A DNA stretch of 64,000 nucleotides, from NCBI RefSeq assembly GCF_041346945.1, contig NZ_CP166850.1, forward strand, positions 3,286,001-3,350,000. The letters are read 5' to 3'. Source of the stretch: Amycolatopsis sp. cg9. Lineage in GTDB: Bacteria; Actinomycetota; Actinomycetes; Mycobacteriales; Pseudonocardiaceae. A program made the position numbers and the translations under genes. A model generated the notes under the pieces. It searched no databases, was not told where the DNA came from, and worked only from the letters and a program-made list of their open reading frames with translations. Positions 27,514 to 35,801 of this stretch are shown here, piece after piece. Position 1 is the first letter of the stretch; each line of letters begins with the position of its first letter.

Positions 27514-28842
27514 TCATCGAGCCGGACTCACGACCGCTCGTGCCACGCCCAGGTCCACCAGGTCCTGGGGGCGCAGGTGCAGCCGGTTCGCGATGTCCGG
27601 CACCTCCGCCGCCGGCCGTTTGAGGATCGCCGCCGCGGCTTCCGGGGACGTCACCGAGAAGTACGCGTCCGGCGTCACCCACGTCGACTCCGCCGCGGCG
27701 AACGCCAGAGCGCCGCCCGAGCCGCCTTCGCCGATCACCAGCGTCGTCACCGGGATCGAGGCCGTCGCGACCGCCTCGAACATCGCCGCGATCGCCGCGC
27801 CCGCGCCCGCTTGCTCGGCGGCCGCGTCGTTGGCCGCGCCCGGGGTGTCGACCAGCGTCAGCACCGGGAAACCCAGCCGGGACGCCAGTCGCACCAGCCG
27901 CGCGGCCGTGCGGAAGCCCGCCGGGGACGTCGGTGTGCCGCACTGGGCCGCGTACGCGATCGTCCGGCCGTCGCGCCAGCCGAAGCCGCACGCCACGCCC
28001 GGGTCGACGCCGCCCGCGCGGTCGCCGCTGATGTCCTCCCGCCAGTCGAAGTACGCGTCCAGGTACTCCGCGGCCCGGGCTCGCGAAGGTGACCGCGCTG
28101 CCTGAACCGCTTCCCAGCCCGTCGAAGGCAGCGAAGCGGCCCGAAGCGCGGAAGGTGGCGGAGCGGCCGCCGACGAACGCGCGGTCAGCAGCCGCAGCCA
28201 CCGTTCCAGCGTCGCGCCGAGTTCGTCCGGGGTGACGACGGCGTCGGCCTGACCCCACTCGAGCTTCGCCTCCGCGGTGTACGCCTCCGGAGCTTCCGGC
28301 GGCCGCACCCGCGAGCCCGCGAACCCGACCTGCGCTTCCGGCAGGGCGAGCACGACGTCGGCGCCCGCGCCGAGGGTCGCCCAGCCGCCGCCGGTCGTCG
28401 GGTCGCGCAGCACCGAGATCTGCGGGATGCCCGCCGCGCGGGTCAGCGCCGCCGCCCGCGCCACGCGCTGCAGCTGCATCAGCGCCCGCATGCCCTGCTG
28501 CATCCGGCTGCCGCCGGTCGCGATCAGCGAAACCACCGGCAGCCGCGCGTCGCGGGCGTGCGCGAACGCCGCCTCGATCCGGTCGCCGGTGCGCTGCCCG
28601 AGCGACCCGCCGAGGAACCCGAACTCGAACGCGATCAGCACCGCCTCGACGTCGCCGATCTTCGCCGTCCCGCAGACGACCGACTCCTTCTCGCCGGTGC
28701 GCGTCTCCGCCGCGGAGCGGGCTTCGCGGTAACCCGGCCAGCCGATCGGCCCGTCGGCCGGCTCGTCGCGCAGCGGCGTCGGGAACTCCGTGAAGCCGTT
28801 CGCGATCGCGCCGACGACTTCGCGTGCCGGCAGCCTAGACAC
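27514..28842 (-). CDS. Acyl-CoA carboxylase carboxyltransferase, beta and alpha halves fused
   Basis: A 442-residue protein. The N-terminal half is AccD-like (GGSLGQRTGDRIEAAF, ATGGSRMQQGM, DPTTGGGWATLGAGADV) but lacks the CxxC zinc finger of bacterial AccD. The C-terminal half is AccA-like (LTLVDTPGAAN, GEGGSGGALA). It would transfer a carboxyl group from carboxybiotin to an acyl-CoA, giving malonyl-CoA or a homologue; biotin carboxylase must come from elsewhere. Its GTG start overlaps the acyl-CoA synthetase end by eight bases. It is similar in concept to AccD3 of mycobacteria. Confidence 0.88.
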   Translation of the reverse strand: MSRLPAREVVGAIANGFTEFPTPLRDEPADGPIGWPGYREARSAAETRTGEKESVVCGTAKIGDVEAVLIAFEFGFLGGSLGQRTGDRIEAAFAHARDARLPVVSLIATGGSRMQQGMRALMQLQRVARAAALTRAAGIPQISVLRDPTTGGGWATLGAGADVVLALPEAQVGFAGSRVRPPEAPEAYTAEAKLEWGQADAVVTPDELGATLERWLRLLTARSSAAAPPPSALRAASLPSTGWEAVQAARSPSRARAAEYLDAYFDWREDISGDRAGGVDPGVACGFGWRDGRTIAYAAQCGTPTSPAGFRTAARLVRLASRLGFPVLTLVDTPGAANDAAAEQAGAGAAIAAMFEAVATASIPVTTLVIGEGGSGGALAFAAAESTWVTPDAYFSVTSPEAAAAILKRPAAEVPDIANRLHLRPQDLVDLGVARAVVSPAR

Positions 28843-30259
28843 CGAGCGCCCGCTTCATGACCTTGCCCATGTCGTTGCGCGGCAACGCTTCCAGGTACCG
28901 GACGACCCGCGGGCGCTTGTGCGGCGCGAGCAGCTTCGCGACGTGGTCGGCCAGCTCGTGGGCCGGAGGCGGCGGGCCGTCGGGCACGATCCACGCGACG
29001 ATCCGCTCGCCGAGGTCGTCGTCCGGCTCGCCGGTGACGGCGGCTTCGGCGACCCCGGGGTGTTCGAGCAGCGCGTTCTCGATCTCGCCCGCGCCGATCT
29101 TGTAGCCACCGCTCTTGATCAGGTCGGTCGCCTTGCGCCCGACGATCTTGACGTAGCCGTCGGCGTCGCGCGTCGCCATGTCGCCGGTGCGGAACCAGCC
29201 GTCGTCGAAGGCGGCCGCGGTGGCGTCCGGGCGGTTGAGGTACTCGGTGAACAGGTTCGGCCCGCGCACCTGGATCTCGCCGACGGTCTCGAGGTCGTCG
29301 ACCACCTCGCCGGCGTCGCCGACCAGCCGCAGGTCGACCCCGCCCAGCGGGACGCCGACCGTGCCGGGCTTGCGCTCGCCGCCGGCGCGGACGCTCGTGT
29401 TCATCAGGGTTTCGGTCATCCCGTAGCGCTCGACGACCTGCTGGCCGGTCGCCGCGGCGATCCGCTGGTGGTCGTGCACCGGCAGGGCCGCCGACCCGGA
29501 CACGAGCAGCCGCGCCCCCTTGAGCGCGTCCGCCAGCGCGGCGTCCGCGCCGACCTCGCCCGCGATGCGGTGGTACATCGTCGGGACGCCGAACAGCATG
29601 GTGGCGCCGGCCGCGAGTTCGCGCGCGACGCCTTCGGTCGAGAACCGGCCGAGGTGGCGCACCGAGCCGCCGCGCCGCAGCGGCCCGAGGATGCCGAGGA
29701 TCAGGCCGTGCACGTGGAACAGCGGGAGCCCGTGCACGAGGACGTCGCCGGCCGTCCAGCCCCAGGCGTCTTCGAGGGCGTCGAGCGTGGTCGCGATCGC
29801 GCGGCGGGGGAGGACGACGCCCTTGGGCGGCCCGGTGGTCCCCGACGTGTAGACGATCAGCGCGGGTGTCTCCGGATCCGGCTCTTCGGCGTCGAGCGCT
29901 TCCCCGCCGGTCAGCGGGATGTCCCGCCGCGGCAGCCCGCCGAGCGCGGCAGGCAGCTCGGCGCCCGGTTCGGCGAGCACCAGCTGCGGTTCGCTGTCGG
30001 CCAGGATGTGCGCGAGTTCGCGCTCGCCGATCTTCGGGTTGAGCGGCACGGCGGGCACCCCGGCGAGCAGGGCGGCGACGACCGCGACGCTCGTGTGCAC
30101 GGTCGGGGTCGCCCACACCGCGACCCGGCCGCGCGGCAGCTCGCGGGCGAGCCCGCCGGCGACGGCCGCGAGGTCGTCGTAGGTCAGCACGTGGTCGCCG
30201 AAGCGCAGGGCCTCCCGGCCCGAACCGGCGGCGAGGGTGGGGAACAAGGGGTCGGGCAC
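28835..30259 (-). CDS. Acyl-CoA synthetase, possibly malonyl-CoA synthetase (MatB-like)
   Basis: A 474-residue ANL enzyme. The AMP-binding loop is YTSGTTGPPKGVV, the A5 motif YGMTETLM, the hinge GRKATDLIKSGGYKI, and the catalytic Lys lies in NDMGKVMKR at the end. The segment HGLPLFHVHGLILG is like that of malonyl-CoA synthetases. With the carboxyltransferase downstream, it suggests a malonyl-CoA supply operon. The GTG start has GAGGT about eight bases upstream. Acceptance of malonate rather than another short acid is inferred, not shown. Confidence 0.85.
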   Translation of the reverse strand: MPDPLFPTLAAGSGREALRFGDHVLTYDDLAAVAGGLARELPRGRVAVWATPTVHTSVAVVAALLAGVPAVPLNPKIGERELAHILADSEPQLVLAEPGAELPAALGGLPRRDIPLTGGEALDAEEPDPETPALIVYTSGTTGPPKGVVLPRRAIATTLDALEDAWGWTAGDVLVHGLPLFHVHGLILGILGPLRRGGSVRHLGRFSTEGVARELAAGATMLFGVPTMYHRIAGEVGADAALADALKGARLLVSGSAALPVHDHQRIAAATGQQVVERYGMTETLMNTSVRAGGERKPGTVGVPLGGVDLRLVGDAGEVVDDLETVGEIQVRGPNLFTEYLNRPDATAAAFDDGWFRTGDMATRDADGYVKIVGRKATDLIKSGGYKIGAGEIENALLEHPGVAEAAVTGEPDDDLGERIVAWIVPDGPPPPAHELADHVAKLLAPHKRPRVVRYLEALPRNDMGKVMKRALGV

Positions 30260-30344
30260 CGCGGGGACCTCCCAGTGTCGGACTCGAACCGCACGTTACC
30301 GTGCGGATCCTTCCCCTGCAGCGAGGTGTCGAAGACGCTGGTCG

Positions 30345-30361
30345 TAGGCTGGGACACCGTG
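30345..30361 (+). promoter_or_regulatory. Candidate leaderless -10 of tsaB
   Basis: TAGGCT, eight bases, then the GTG start. No ribosome binding site is evident. Confidence 0.4.
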
Positions 30362-31021
30362 TTGGTACTGGCGATCGATACCTCGACCCCGGCGGTCACC
30401 GCGGGCGTCGTCGAGGTGGACGGCGACGGGGTCGAGACGCGCGGTGACCGCGTGACGGTCGACCCGCGCGCCCACGGCGAGCTGATCACGCCGCACGCGC
30501 TGGCCGCCGCCGAAACCGCGGGGGTCGCGCTCAAGGACCTCGACGCGATCGTCGCCGGCGTCGGCCCCGGTCCGTTCACCGGCCTGCGCGCCGGGATGGC
30601 GACCGCGGCCGCGCTCGGGCACGCCCTCGGCATCCCGGTGTACCCGGTCTGCAGCCTCGACGCGCTGGCCGCCGACGTCACCTCGGCCGATCCCTTCCTG
30701 GTCTGCACCGACGCGCGCCGCCGCGAGGTCTACTGGGCCGCCTACGACGGCGCCGGGAACCGCACCGACGGCCCGCACGTCCAGCGCCCGGCCGAGCTGG
30801 CGACCGACGTCAAGGTCGCGGCCGGGGACGGTGCCGTGCTGTATTCGGCGGCGCTGGGCGTCCAGCCGATCGAGCCGCGCTTCCCGTCGCCCGCCGGGCT
30901 GGTGAAGGCCGCCCGGAGCGCGTTGCTGGCGAAGGCGGATCCGGCGCCGCTGACACCGCTCTACCTGCGCCGCCCGGACGCCGCCGAGCCCACCGCGCCG
31001 AAACGGGTGACCGCGAGGTGA
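30359..31021 (+). CDS. tsaB: tRNA t6A biosynthesis protein TsaB
   Basis: A 220-residue ASKHA-fold protein with [10 protein letters not shown] at the N-terminus and [16 protein letters not shown], the signature of TsaB, the inactive partner that scaffolds TsaD and TsaE. The short GTG start at the conserved N-terminus was used. The stop overlaps rimI (GTGA). It is divergent from the acyl-CoA synthetase gene. Confidence 0.95.
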   Translation: MLVLAIDTSTPAVTAGVVEVDGDGVETRGDRVTVDPRAHGELITPHALAAAETAGVALKDLDAIVAGVGPGPFTGLRAGMATAAALGHALGIPVYPVCSLDALAADVTSADPFLVCTDARRREVYWAAYDGAGNRTDGPHVQRPAELATDVKVAAGDGAVLYSAALGVQPIEPRFPSPAGLVKAARSALLAKADPAPLTPLYLRRPDAAEPTAPKRVTAR

Positions 31022-31497
31022 GACTCGAGCCGCTGCGCCGCCGGGACATCGCCCGGTGCGTCGAGATCGAGCAGATCCTCTTCCCGGGCGACGACCCGTG
31101 GAGCTCCCGCGCGTTCCACTCCGAGCTGGACGCGGGCCACTTCTACCTCGCCGCGCGCCCGGACGAGGGCGCCGAGCTGCTCGGCTACGCCGGGCTGGCC
31201 GTCGTCGGGCGCCGCCGCGGCGAATACGAGGCGACCGTGCACACGATCGGCGTCGCCCCGGAGTACCAGGGCAAGGGGATCGGCAAGGCGCTGCTGCGCG
31301 CGCTGCTGGAGCGGGCCGACGAGTTCGAAGCGCCGGTCTTCCTCGAGGTCCGCACGGACAACACGACGGCGCTCGGCCTGTACGAGAGCCACGGTTTCGA
31401 ACGGCTCGGCATCCGGAAGCGCTACTACCAGCCTTCCGGCGCCGACGCGTACACGATGGTCCGCCCGGCGCGGACGCGAGACGGGGTGGCGGGCTGA
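31018..31497 (+). CDS. rimI: Ribosomal protein S18 alanine N-acetyltransferase (RimI-type GNAT)
   Basis: A 159-residue GNAT enzyme. [17 protein letters not shown] is the acetyl-CoA binding motif, and [28 protein letters not shown] matches RimI. It acetylates protein N-termini, classically of S18. It is coupled to both neighbours by stop-start overlaps, as is usual between tsaB and tsaD in actinobacteria. Confidence 0.93.
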   Translation: MRLEPLRRRDIARCVEIEQILFPGDDPWSSRAFHSELDAGHFYLAARPDEGAELLGYAGLAVVGRRRGEYEATVHTIGVAPEYQGKGIGKALLRALLERADEFEAPVFLEVRTDNTTALGLYESHGFERLGIRKRYYQPSGADAYTMVRPARTRDGVAG

Positions 31498-32543
31498 TGG
31501 CACGCATCATCATGGGCATCGAGAGCTCGTGCGACGAGACGGGCGTCGGCCTGGTCCGCCTGCACGACGACGGCACGGTCGAGCTGCTCGCCGACGAGGT
31601 GGCGTCCAGCGTCGAGCAGCACGCCCGCTTCGGCGGCGTGGTGCCGGAGGTCGCGAGCCGCGCGCACCTGGAGGCGATGGTCCCGACGACTTCGCGGGCC
31701 TTCGAGAAAGCCGGGCTCGCACTGTCCGATGTGGACGCGATCGCCGTGACGGCCGGGCCCGGCCTGGCGGGCGCGCTGCTCGTCGGCGTCTCGGCGGCGA
31801 AGGCGTACGCGACGGCGCTGGACGTGCCGCTCTACGGCGTCAACCACCTGGCCGGGCACATCGCGGTGGACACGCTGCAGCACGGGCCGCTGCCGACGCC
31901 GTGCCTGGCGCTGCTGGTTTCCGGCGGGCACACGCAGCTGCTGCGCGTCGACGACATCGCGTCGTCGATCACCGAGCTGGGGTCCACTGTGGACGACGCG
32001 GCGGGCGAGGCGTACGACAAGGTCGCGCGCGTGCTCGGCCTCCCGTACCCGGGCGGCCCGCCGATCGACAAGGCGGCGAAGAACGGCGACCCGGCGGCGA
32101 TCGCGTTCCCCCGCGGCATGACCGGCCCGCGCGACGCCAAGAACGACTTCTCCTTCTCCGGCCTGAAGACCGCGGTGGCCCGCTGGGTCGAAGGCGCGTC
32201 CCGCCGCGGCGAGGAGATCCCGGTGGACGACGTCGCGGCGTCGTTCCAGGAGGCCGTCGCGGACGTGCTGACGATGAAGGCGGTCCGCGCGGCGAAGGAG
32301 CAGGGGATCGGCACCATCGTGATCTCCGGCGGCGTCGCGGCGAACTCACGGCTGTCGGCCCTGGCCGCCGAACGCTGCGCGGCGGCAGGCATCGAGCTGC
32401 GCGTCCCGCGCCCCCGCCTGTGCACGGACAACGGCGCGATGATCGCGGCACTGGGCGCGCACGTCGTGGCGGCGAAGCGCCCGACGGCGAAGCTGGACTT
32501 CAGCGCGAACCCGGCCCTCCCGGTGAACGTGGTCTCGCTCTAG
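31497..32543 (+). CDS. tsaD: tRNA N6-adenosine threonylcarbamoyltransferase
   Basis: A 348-residue Kae1/Gcp-family protein. It has the metal-binding HLAGH motif ([10 protein letters not shown]), [11 protein letters not shown] at the start, [10 protein letters not shown], and [15 protein letters not shown] sequence near residue 280. It catalyses the final t6A step with TsaB and TsaE. TGATG overlap with rimI. An A-A-A' repeat begins five bases after the stop. Confidence 0.97.
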   Translation: MARIIMGIESSCDETGVGLVRLHDDGTVELLADEVASSVEQHARFGGVVPEVASRAHLEAMVPTTSRAFEKAGLALSDVDAIAVTAGPGLAGALLVGVSAAKAYATALDVPLYGVNHLAGHIAVDTLQHGPLPTPCLALLVSGGHTQLLRVDDIASSITELGSTVDDAAGEAYDKVARVLGLPYPGGPPIDKAAKNGDPAAIAFPRGMTGPRDAKNDFSFSGLKTAVARWVEGASRRGEEIPVDDVAASFQEAVADVLTMKAVRAAKEQGIGTIVISGGVAANSRLSALAAERCAAAGIELRVPRPRLCTDNGAMIAALGAHVVAAKRPTAKLDFSANPALPVNVVSL

Positions 32544-32547
32544 CGCA

Positions 32548-32624
32548 CTGAAGGGGACGTTCCTGGCATCTGGTGAGCTGAAGGGGACTTTCCTCGCATC
32601 AGATGCGAGCAACGTCCCCTTCAG
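32548..32624. repeat. A-A-A' repeat between tsaD and wecB, overlapping the wecB stop
   Basis: CTGAAGGGGACGTT (32548) and CTGAAGGGGACTTT (32578) are direct copies 30 bp apart. AACGTCCCCTTCAG (32611-32624) is the exact inverse of the first. A small inner hairpin (CTCGCAT/ATGCGAG) lies between. The TGA of the minus-strand wecB gene is inside the last arm. The arrangement matches the element at 16690-16776 although the sequence differs. Confidence 0.85.
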
Positions 32625-33793
32625 GACGCCGCGGCGTGGCGGGGGGCCGCCGTTCGCACGCCGAGGAGTTCCTCGATCGCCGCCACCGCCAGCGTGGCCG
32701 CATTGCCTTCGCCGTACGGGTTTCCGACCTGGGCCGGCCGCAGGTCGCCGCTCAACAGCCGGGCTGCCGTGTCGGCGATGCGCTCGGTGTCCGTGCCGAC
32801 CAGCCACGCGCAGCCCGCCTCGACGACCTCGGCGCGCTCGGTCACGTCGCGCAGCACCAGCACCGGGGTGCCGAACGTCGGCGCCTCCTCCTGGATGCCG
32901 CCCGAGTCCGTCAGCACCAGCGACGCCAGCCGCAGGGCGCGGACCAGGTCCGGGTACTCCAGCGGGTCCGTGACCGTCACCCGCGGCAGGCCGTCGAGCG
33001 CCGCCTCCACCTGGGCGCGGACCTGCGGGTTGGGGTGCGCCGGGAACAGCACCTGCACGTCCGGGTGCTCGGCGACGATCAGCTGCACCGCGGCCAGCGT
33101 CCGTTCCAGGGGCTCGCCCCAGGACTCGCGGCGGTGCGACGTCACCAGCACCAGCCGCTCGCCGGCCTCGGCGATCTCCATCTCCAGCAACGCCAGCGCC
33201 GTGTCGCGGGCCGGCAGGTCGCGGGCCGCGATCTCCAGGACGGCGTCGACGACCGTGTTGCCGGTGACCGCGATGCGTTGCCGCGCAACGCCTTCCGCGC
33301 GCAGCTCCGCCGCCGCGCCGAGGGTGGGAGCCAGGTGCAGCGCCGCGAGTCGCGACACCATCTGGCGAGCGCCCTCCTCCGGGAACGGCGCCGCGAGGTC
33401 GTGCGTGCGCAGCCCGGCTTCCAGGTGCACCACCGGGATGCCCAGCCAGAACGCGGCCAGCGCGCCCGCGAGCGTCGTCGTGGTGTCGCCCTGGACCACC
33501 AGCGCGGCGGGGGCGTGCCGGCGCAGGAGGTCGTCGAGCGCGGGGAGCAGGCCGGCCACCAGCTCCGCCTGGCCGCCGGTGACCCGCGGCGGCACGTCCA
33601 GCCACGCGTCGACGGCCAGCCCGAACGGTTCCAGCGCCTGCTCGACCATGCCCGGGTGCTGGCCGCTGTGGACCAGGACCGGCCGCAGCGCCGGGTGCGC
33701 GTCGAGCGCCAGCGCCAGCGGAGCGAGCTTGAGCGCTTCCGGCCGCGTCCCGGCCAGCAACATCACGTCCACCCCGCGGTGCCCCTTCTCCAC
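32621..33793 (-). CDS. wecB: UDP-N-acetylglucosamine 2-epimerase (non-hydrolysing)
   Basis: A 390-residue GT-B-fold enzyme. AGTRPEALKLAPL is the N-terminal signature, and GDTTTTLAGALAAF, HLEAGLRTHD and LTDSGGIQEEAPTFGTPVLVLRD are all typical. It makes UDP-ManNAc, used in surface polysaccharides. GTG 33793 is used; a GTG seven codons later with AAGGGG upstream is as likely. No other polysaccharide gene adjoins it. The final residues and stop lie in a repeat element. Confidence 0.94.
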   Translation of the reverse strand: MEKGHRGVDVMLLAGTRPEALKLAPLALALDAHPALRPVLVHSGQHPGMVEQALEPFGLAVDAWLDVPPRVTGGQAELVAGLLPALDDLLRRHAPAALVVQGDTTTTLAGALAAFWLGIPVVHLEAGLRTHDLAAPFPEEGARQMVSRLAALHLAPTLGAAAELRAEGVARQRIAVTGNTVVDAVLEIAARDLPARDTALALLEMEIAEAGERLVLVTSHRRESWGEPLERTLAAVQLIVAEHPDVQVLFPAHPNPQVRAQVEAALDGLPRVTVTDPLEYPDLVRALRLASLVLTDSGGIQEEAPTFGTPVLVLRDVTERAEVVEAGCAWLVGTDTERIADTAARLLSGDLRPAQVGNPYGEGNAATLAVAAIEELLGVRTAAPRHAAAS

Positions 33794-33927
33794 ATCGTCC
33801 AGTTTCCCTGACTGTGCTGATCATTCCCAACCCGACCACAGTCACGGCCGAATGGCTTCGTGCCAACGGTTACCTACCGTGCGGGCGGTCGGCCTACTTT
33901 TGGCCGGCTTGGGAATTGCCACCGTAG

Positions 33928-33968
33928 GGGCCGCCGGCGTGCGAGGGGCGCACGCCGACGGCCCTTTT
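33928..33968 (+). terminator. Hairpin with T-tract in the plus direction, no plus-strand gene before it
   Basis: A 16-bp stem (one C-A mismatch; arms begin GGGCCGCCGGCG) is followed by TTTT. It lies just beyond the 3' end of the small anchor protein on the minus strand, but the T-tract is oriented for plus-strand transcription. The nearest plus-strand gene ends 1.4 kb away. Confidence 0.45.
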
Positions 33969-33969
33969 C

Positions 33970-34149
33970 TCAATCCCGCGCCTGGGAGAGACGGCGGTTG
34001 CGGCGGTGGACGGCGATCAGCGCGGTGGTCCCGAGCAGGACCAGGAGCACGCCGACGGCCAGCCACCACCCGATGTCGGCGCCGGTGGCGGCGAGGGTGC
34101 CCACCCCGCCACCGGCCACGCCGACGCCGGCGCCCGGCATCTTGTACAT
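33970..34149 (-). CDS. Mini-protein with LAxTG-type sorting signal
   Basis: A 59-residue protein that is little more than a cell-wall sorting signal: a short Gly/Val-rich start, L-A-A-T-G, a hydrophobic helix of about 20 residues, and a basic end (HRRNRRL). LAxTG is the motif of class E sortases in actinobacteria. No Sec signal precedes it, so it may insert as a tail-anchored protein. ATG with GAGG upstream was chosen; an Arg-rich upstream extension was rejected. It lies 11 bases after the choice-of-anchor-like gene and is probably co-transcribed with it. Confidence 0.6.
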   Translation of the reverse strand: MYKMPGAGVGVAGGGVGTLAATGADIGWWLAVGVLLVLLGTTALIAVHRRNRRLSQARD

Positions 34150-34160
34150 GCGGGCCTCGC

Positions 34161-34928
34161 TCAGGCCTGCGCGGAGCGGCGGCGGAAGATGCGCGTCCCG
34201 ACCGGCACCGCGACGGCGCCGAGCAGGCCGAGCCCGATCCACAGCCCCGCACCGGACGCCAGCGGCATCGGCGGTGCGGCCGGTCCGCAGGTCGCCGACG
34301 ACACGACGACGTCGCCCGAGCCGAGCGCGCCGACGACCCCGCCGAGCAGCTTCACGTGGATGGCGTTGACCGTGAGGCTGCCGTCCTTGTTCTGGATCTG
34401 CTCGTTGAGGATGACCGTCGCGACGTTGATCCCGGCGATCGCGACCTTGACCTGGGTGTTCGGCGCCGGGGTCGCGTCGACCGCGCCCGCGCTGCCGAGG
34501 TTCGCGCCGACCAGCGTGGTGCTGCCCTTGACGCCTTCCTGGGTCGCCGTGCAGACCGCTTCGACGGCCTTGGCGCCGACGTTGTTCCCGAGGGCCTTGA
34601 GCAGCGGCAGCCCGACGTCGGCGGTGCTCGCCTTGGCCGTCACCGCGCCGGAGTTGTCGTCGCGCTTGGCTTCGGTGTTGATCACGCCGGTGGTCAGGAT
34701 CCCGGGCAGGTTCACCGTCGCCGTGCTGTTGCTGGTCGGGCCCGCGGTGTTCGCGGCCGCGAGGGGCCCCGCCTTCACCGCCGGCTGCCCGAGCAGCGTC
34801 ACGTCGACGTTCACGCCGTACGCCGACCCGTCACCGGGAGCGGCCGACGCGGGGGCCGCGCCGGCGAGCACGACGCTCGCCACGACCGCGGCGAGCAGAC
34901 CGCCGCGGCGCACGAGGGAGCTCTTCAT
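34161..34928 (-). CDS. Secreted choice-of-anchor-P-like surface protein
   Basis: A 255-residue protein. A clear signal peptide (KSSLVRRGGLLAAVVASVV, cleavage after ASA) leads to a Ser/Thr/Ala-rich beta domain with VNVDVTLLGQ and two cysteines. It ends PLASGAG, a membrane helix and RIFRRR. The domain resembles the actinobacterial choice-of-anchor P family, whose members carry either sortase- or exosortase-type tails; I recall the family from memory only. The start ATG 34928 has GGAGGACAG just upstream. The divergent neighbour is an exosortase-like gene, a natural processing enzyme for it. Confidence 0.75.
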   Translation of the reverse strand: MKSSLVRRGGLLAAVVASVVLAGAAPASAAPGDGSAYGVNVDVTLLGQPAVKAGPLAAANTAGPTSNSTATVNLPGILTTGVINTEAKRDDNSGAVTAKASTADVGLPLLKALGNNVGAKAVEAVCTATQEGVKGSTTLVGANLGSAGAVDATPAPNTQVKVAIAGINVATVILNEQIQNKDGSLTVNAIHVKLLGGVVGALGSGDVVVSSATCGPAAPPMPLASGAGLWIGLGLLGAVAVPVGTRIFRRRSAQA

Positions 34929-35261
34929 CAACTGTCCTCCGAATTCGCTGGATTTTTCCGGGGGTTTCGCGTGACGGCGGCGCGGATCGATACCGGCTTG
35001 CCTCGAGTCGGCACGCGAATCGACTATCGCGAAGAGCGGCCCGAATAGCACACGAAATTTCCCGAATCACCGGATCGGGTATGACATGGGGAAGTTTCCG
35101 CAGGTCGTTTTCGCATCACTCGGATGGCCTAGCAAGTTCGCGACCCGATCTGCCGAATGGGCGGCTAAACCACACCTCCGGGTGGAAGCCGGGGCCGGTC
35201 GTGTTTTACGCTCGCCCGGGGTCCGCAGCTTGATCCGAGAATCGACACCGAGAGGAACGTC
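34929..35261. other. Divergent promoter region of the surface-anchor locus
   Basis: 333 bp without a convincing gene. It is noticeably richer in A and T than the surroundings and must hold promoters for the anchor protein (leftward) and exosortase-like gene (rightward). I see no clear operator. A short open frame at 35086-35271 has no ribosome binding site and unusual composition, and I do not count it as a gene. Confidence 0.6.
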
Positions 35262-35801
35262 GTGGCCGTAGCGAGCGCTCCGAACGCAGGTATGGCACGG
35301 TTTCCGCTGGTCATCGCGCTGAGCGCGCTGGCGGCCGCGGGTGCCGTGGTGGTGCTGGCCGAGCGGTTCTACCGCGAGCTGGAAGTGCGGCTCGCGGGCG
35401 CGATCCTCGACGTGATCACTACATCGGGTGTTTATGTGGCCCCGGATCGGGAGTCCGTTTACTTTGGGTTGACGAGCGCTACTCCGTTCGGGTTGAGAAT
35501 GACGCCGGAATGTTCATCGGCGTTCCTTTTGCTGCCACTGCTCGTTGTGACCATGGTCATGGTGTACTTCCGTCCCGCGAATGCGAAGCGGCTCTTCTTT
35601 TCGCTCGGCATTTCCGCGCTCGTCGTCGTGCTGGTGAACCAGCTGCGCATTCTCACGATCGTCGGGCTCGTCAACGGGTTCGGCACGGACGAGGGCTACT
35701 ACTGGGGCCACACGCTGCTCGGCTCGATGGTCAGCGTGTTCGGCGGCGCCGTCTCGCTCGTCCTGTTCGTCTGGCTGGCCACGCGGAAGAAGAAGGCATG
35801 A
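35262..35801 (+). CDS. Exosortase/archaeosortase family transpeptidase-like membrane protein
   Basis: A 179-residue protein with about five membrane helices. The three exosortase catalytic residues are present in order: Cys84 (TPECSSAF), Arg129 (NQLRIL) and His150 (YYWGHTLLG). These enzymes cleave a C-terminal tripartite signal and attach or release the protein at the surface. AGAGGA precedes GTG. The stop overlaps the glycosyltransferase start (ATGA). Codon use around 35420-35640 is richer in A/T-ending codons than neighbours, hinting at transfer. It probably belongs to the actinobacterial exosortase P group; the subfamily name needs a profile search. Confidence 0.88.
   Translation: MAVASAPNAGMARFPLVIALSALAAAGAVVVLAERFYRELEVRLAGAILDVITTSGVYVAPDRESVYFGLTSATPFGLRMTPECSSAFLLLPLLVVTMVMVYFRPANAKRLFFSLGISALVVVLVNQLRILTIVGLVNGFGTDEGYYWGHTLLGSMVSVFGGAVSLVLFVWLATRKKKA

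Noticed and set aside
30270..30320. tRNA-like GGTTCGAGTCC sequence on the minus strand
   Set aside because: The T-stem does not pair beyond three bases and no acceptor, D or anticodon arms could be built around it.
33852..33969. Plus-strand frame with a signal-like hydrophobic stretch upstream of the mini-protein
   Set aside because: It has no ribosome binding site and runs on antisense through real genes. It is mentioned only as a possible source for the orphan terminator.
35086..35271. 61-codon open frame before the exosortase-like gene
   Set aside because: No ribosome binding site, atypical codons, and it lies in the divergent promoter region.
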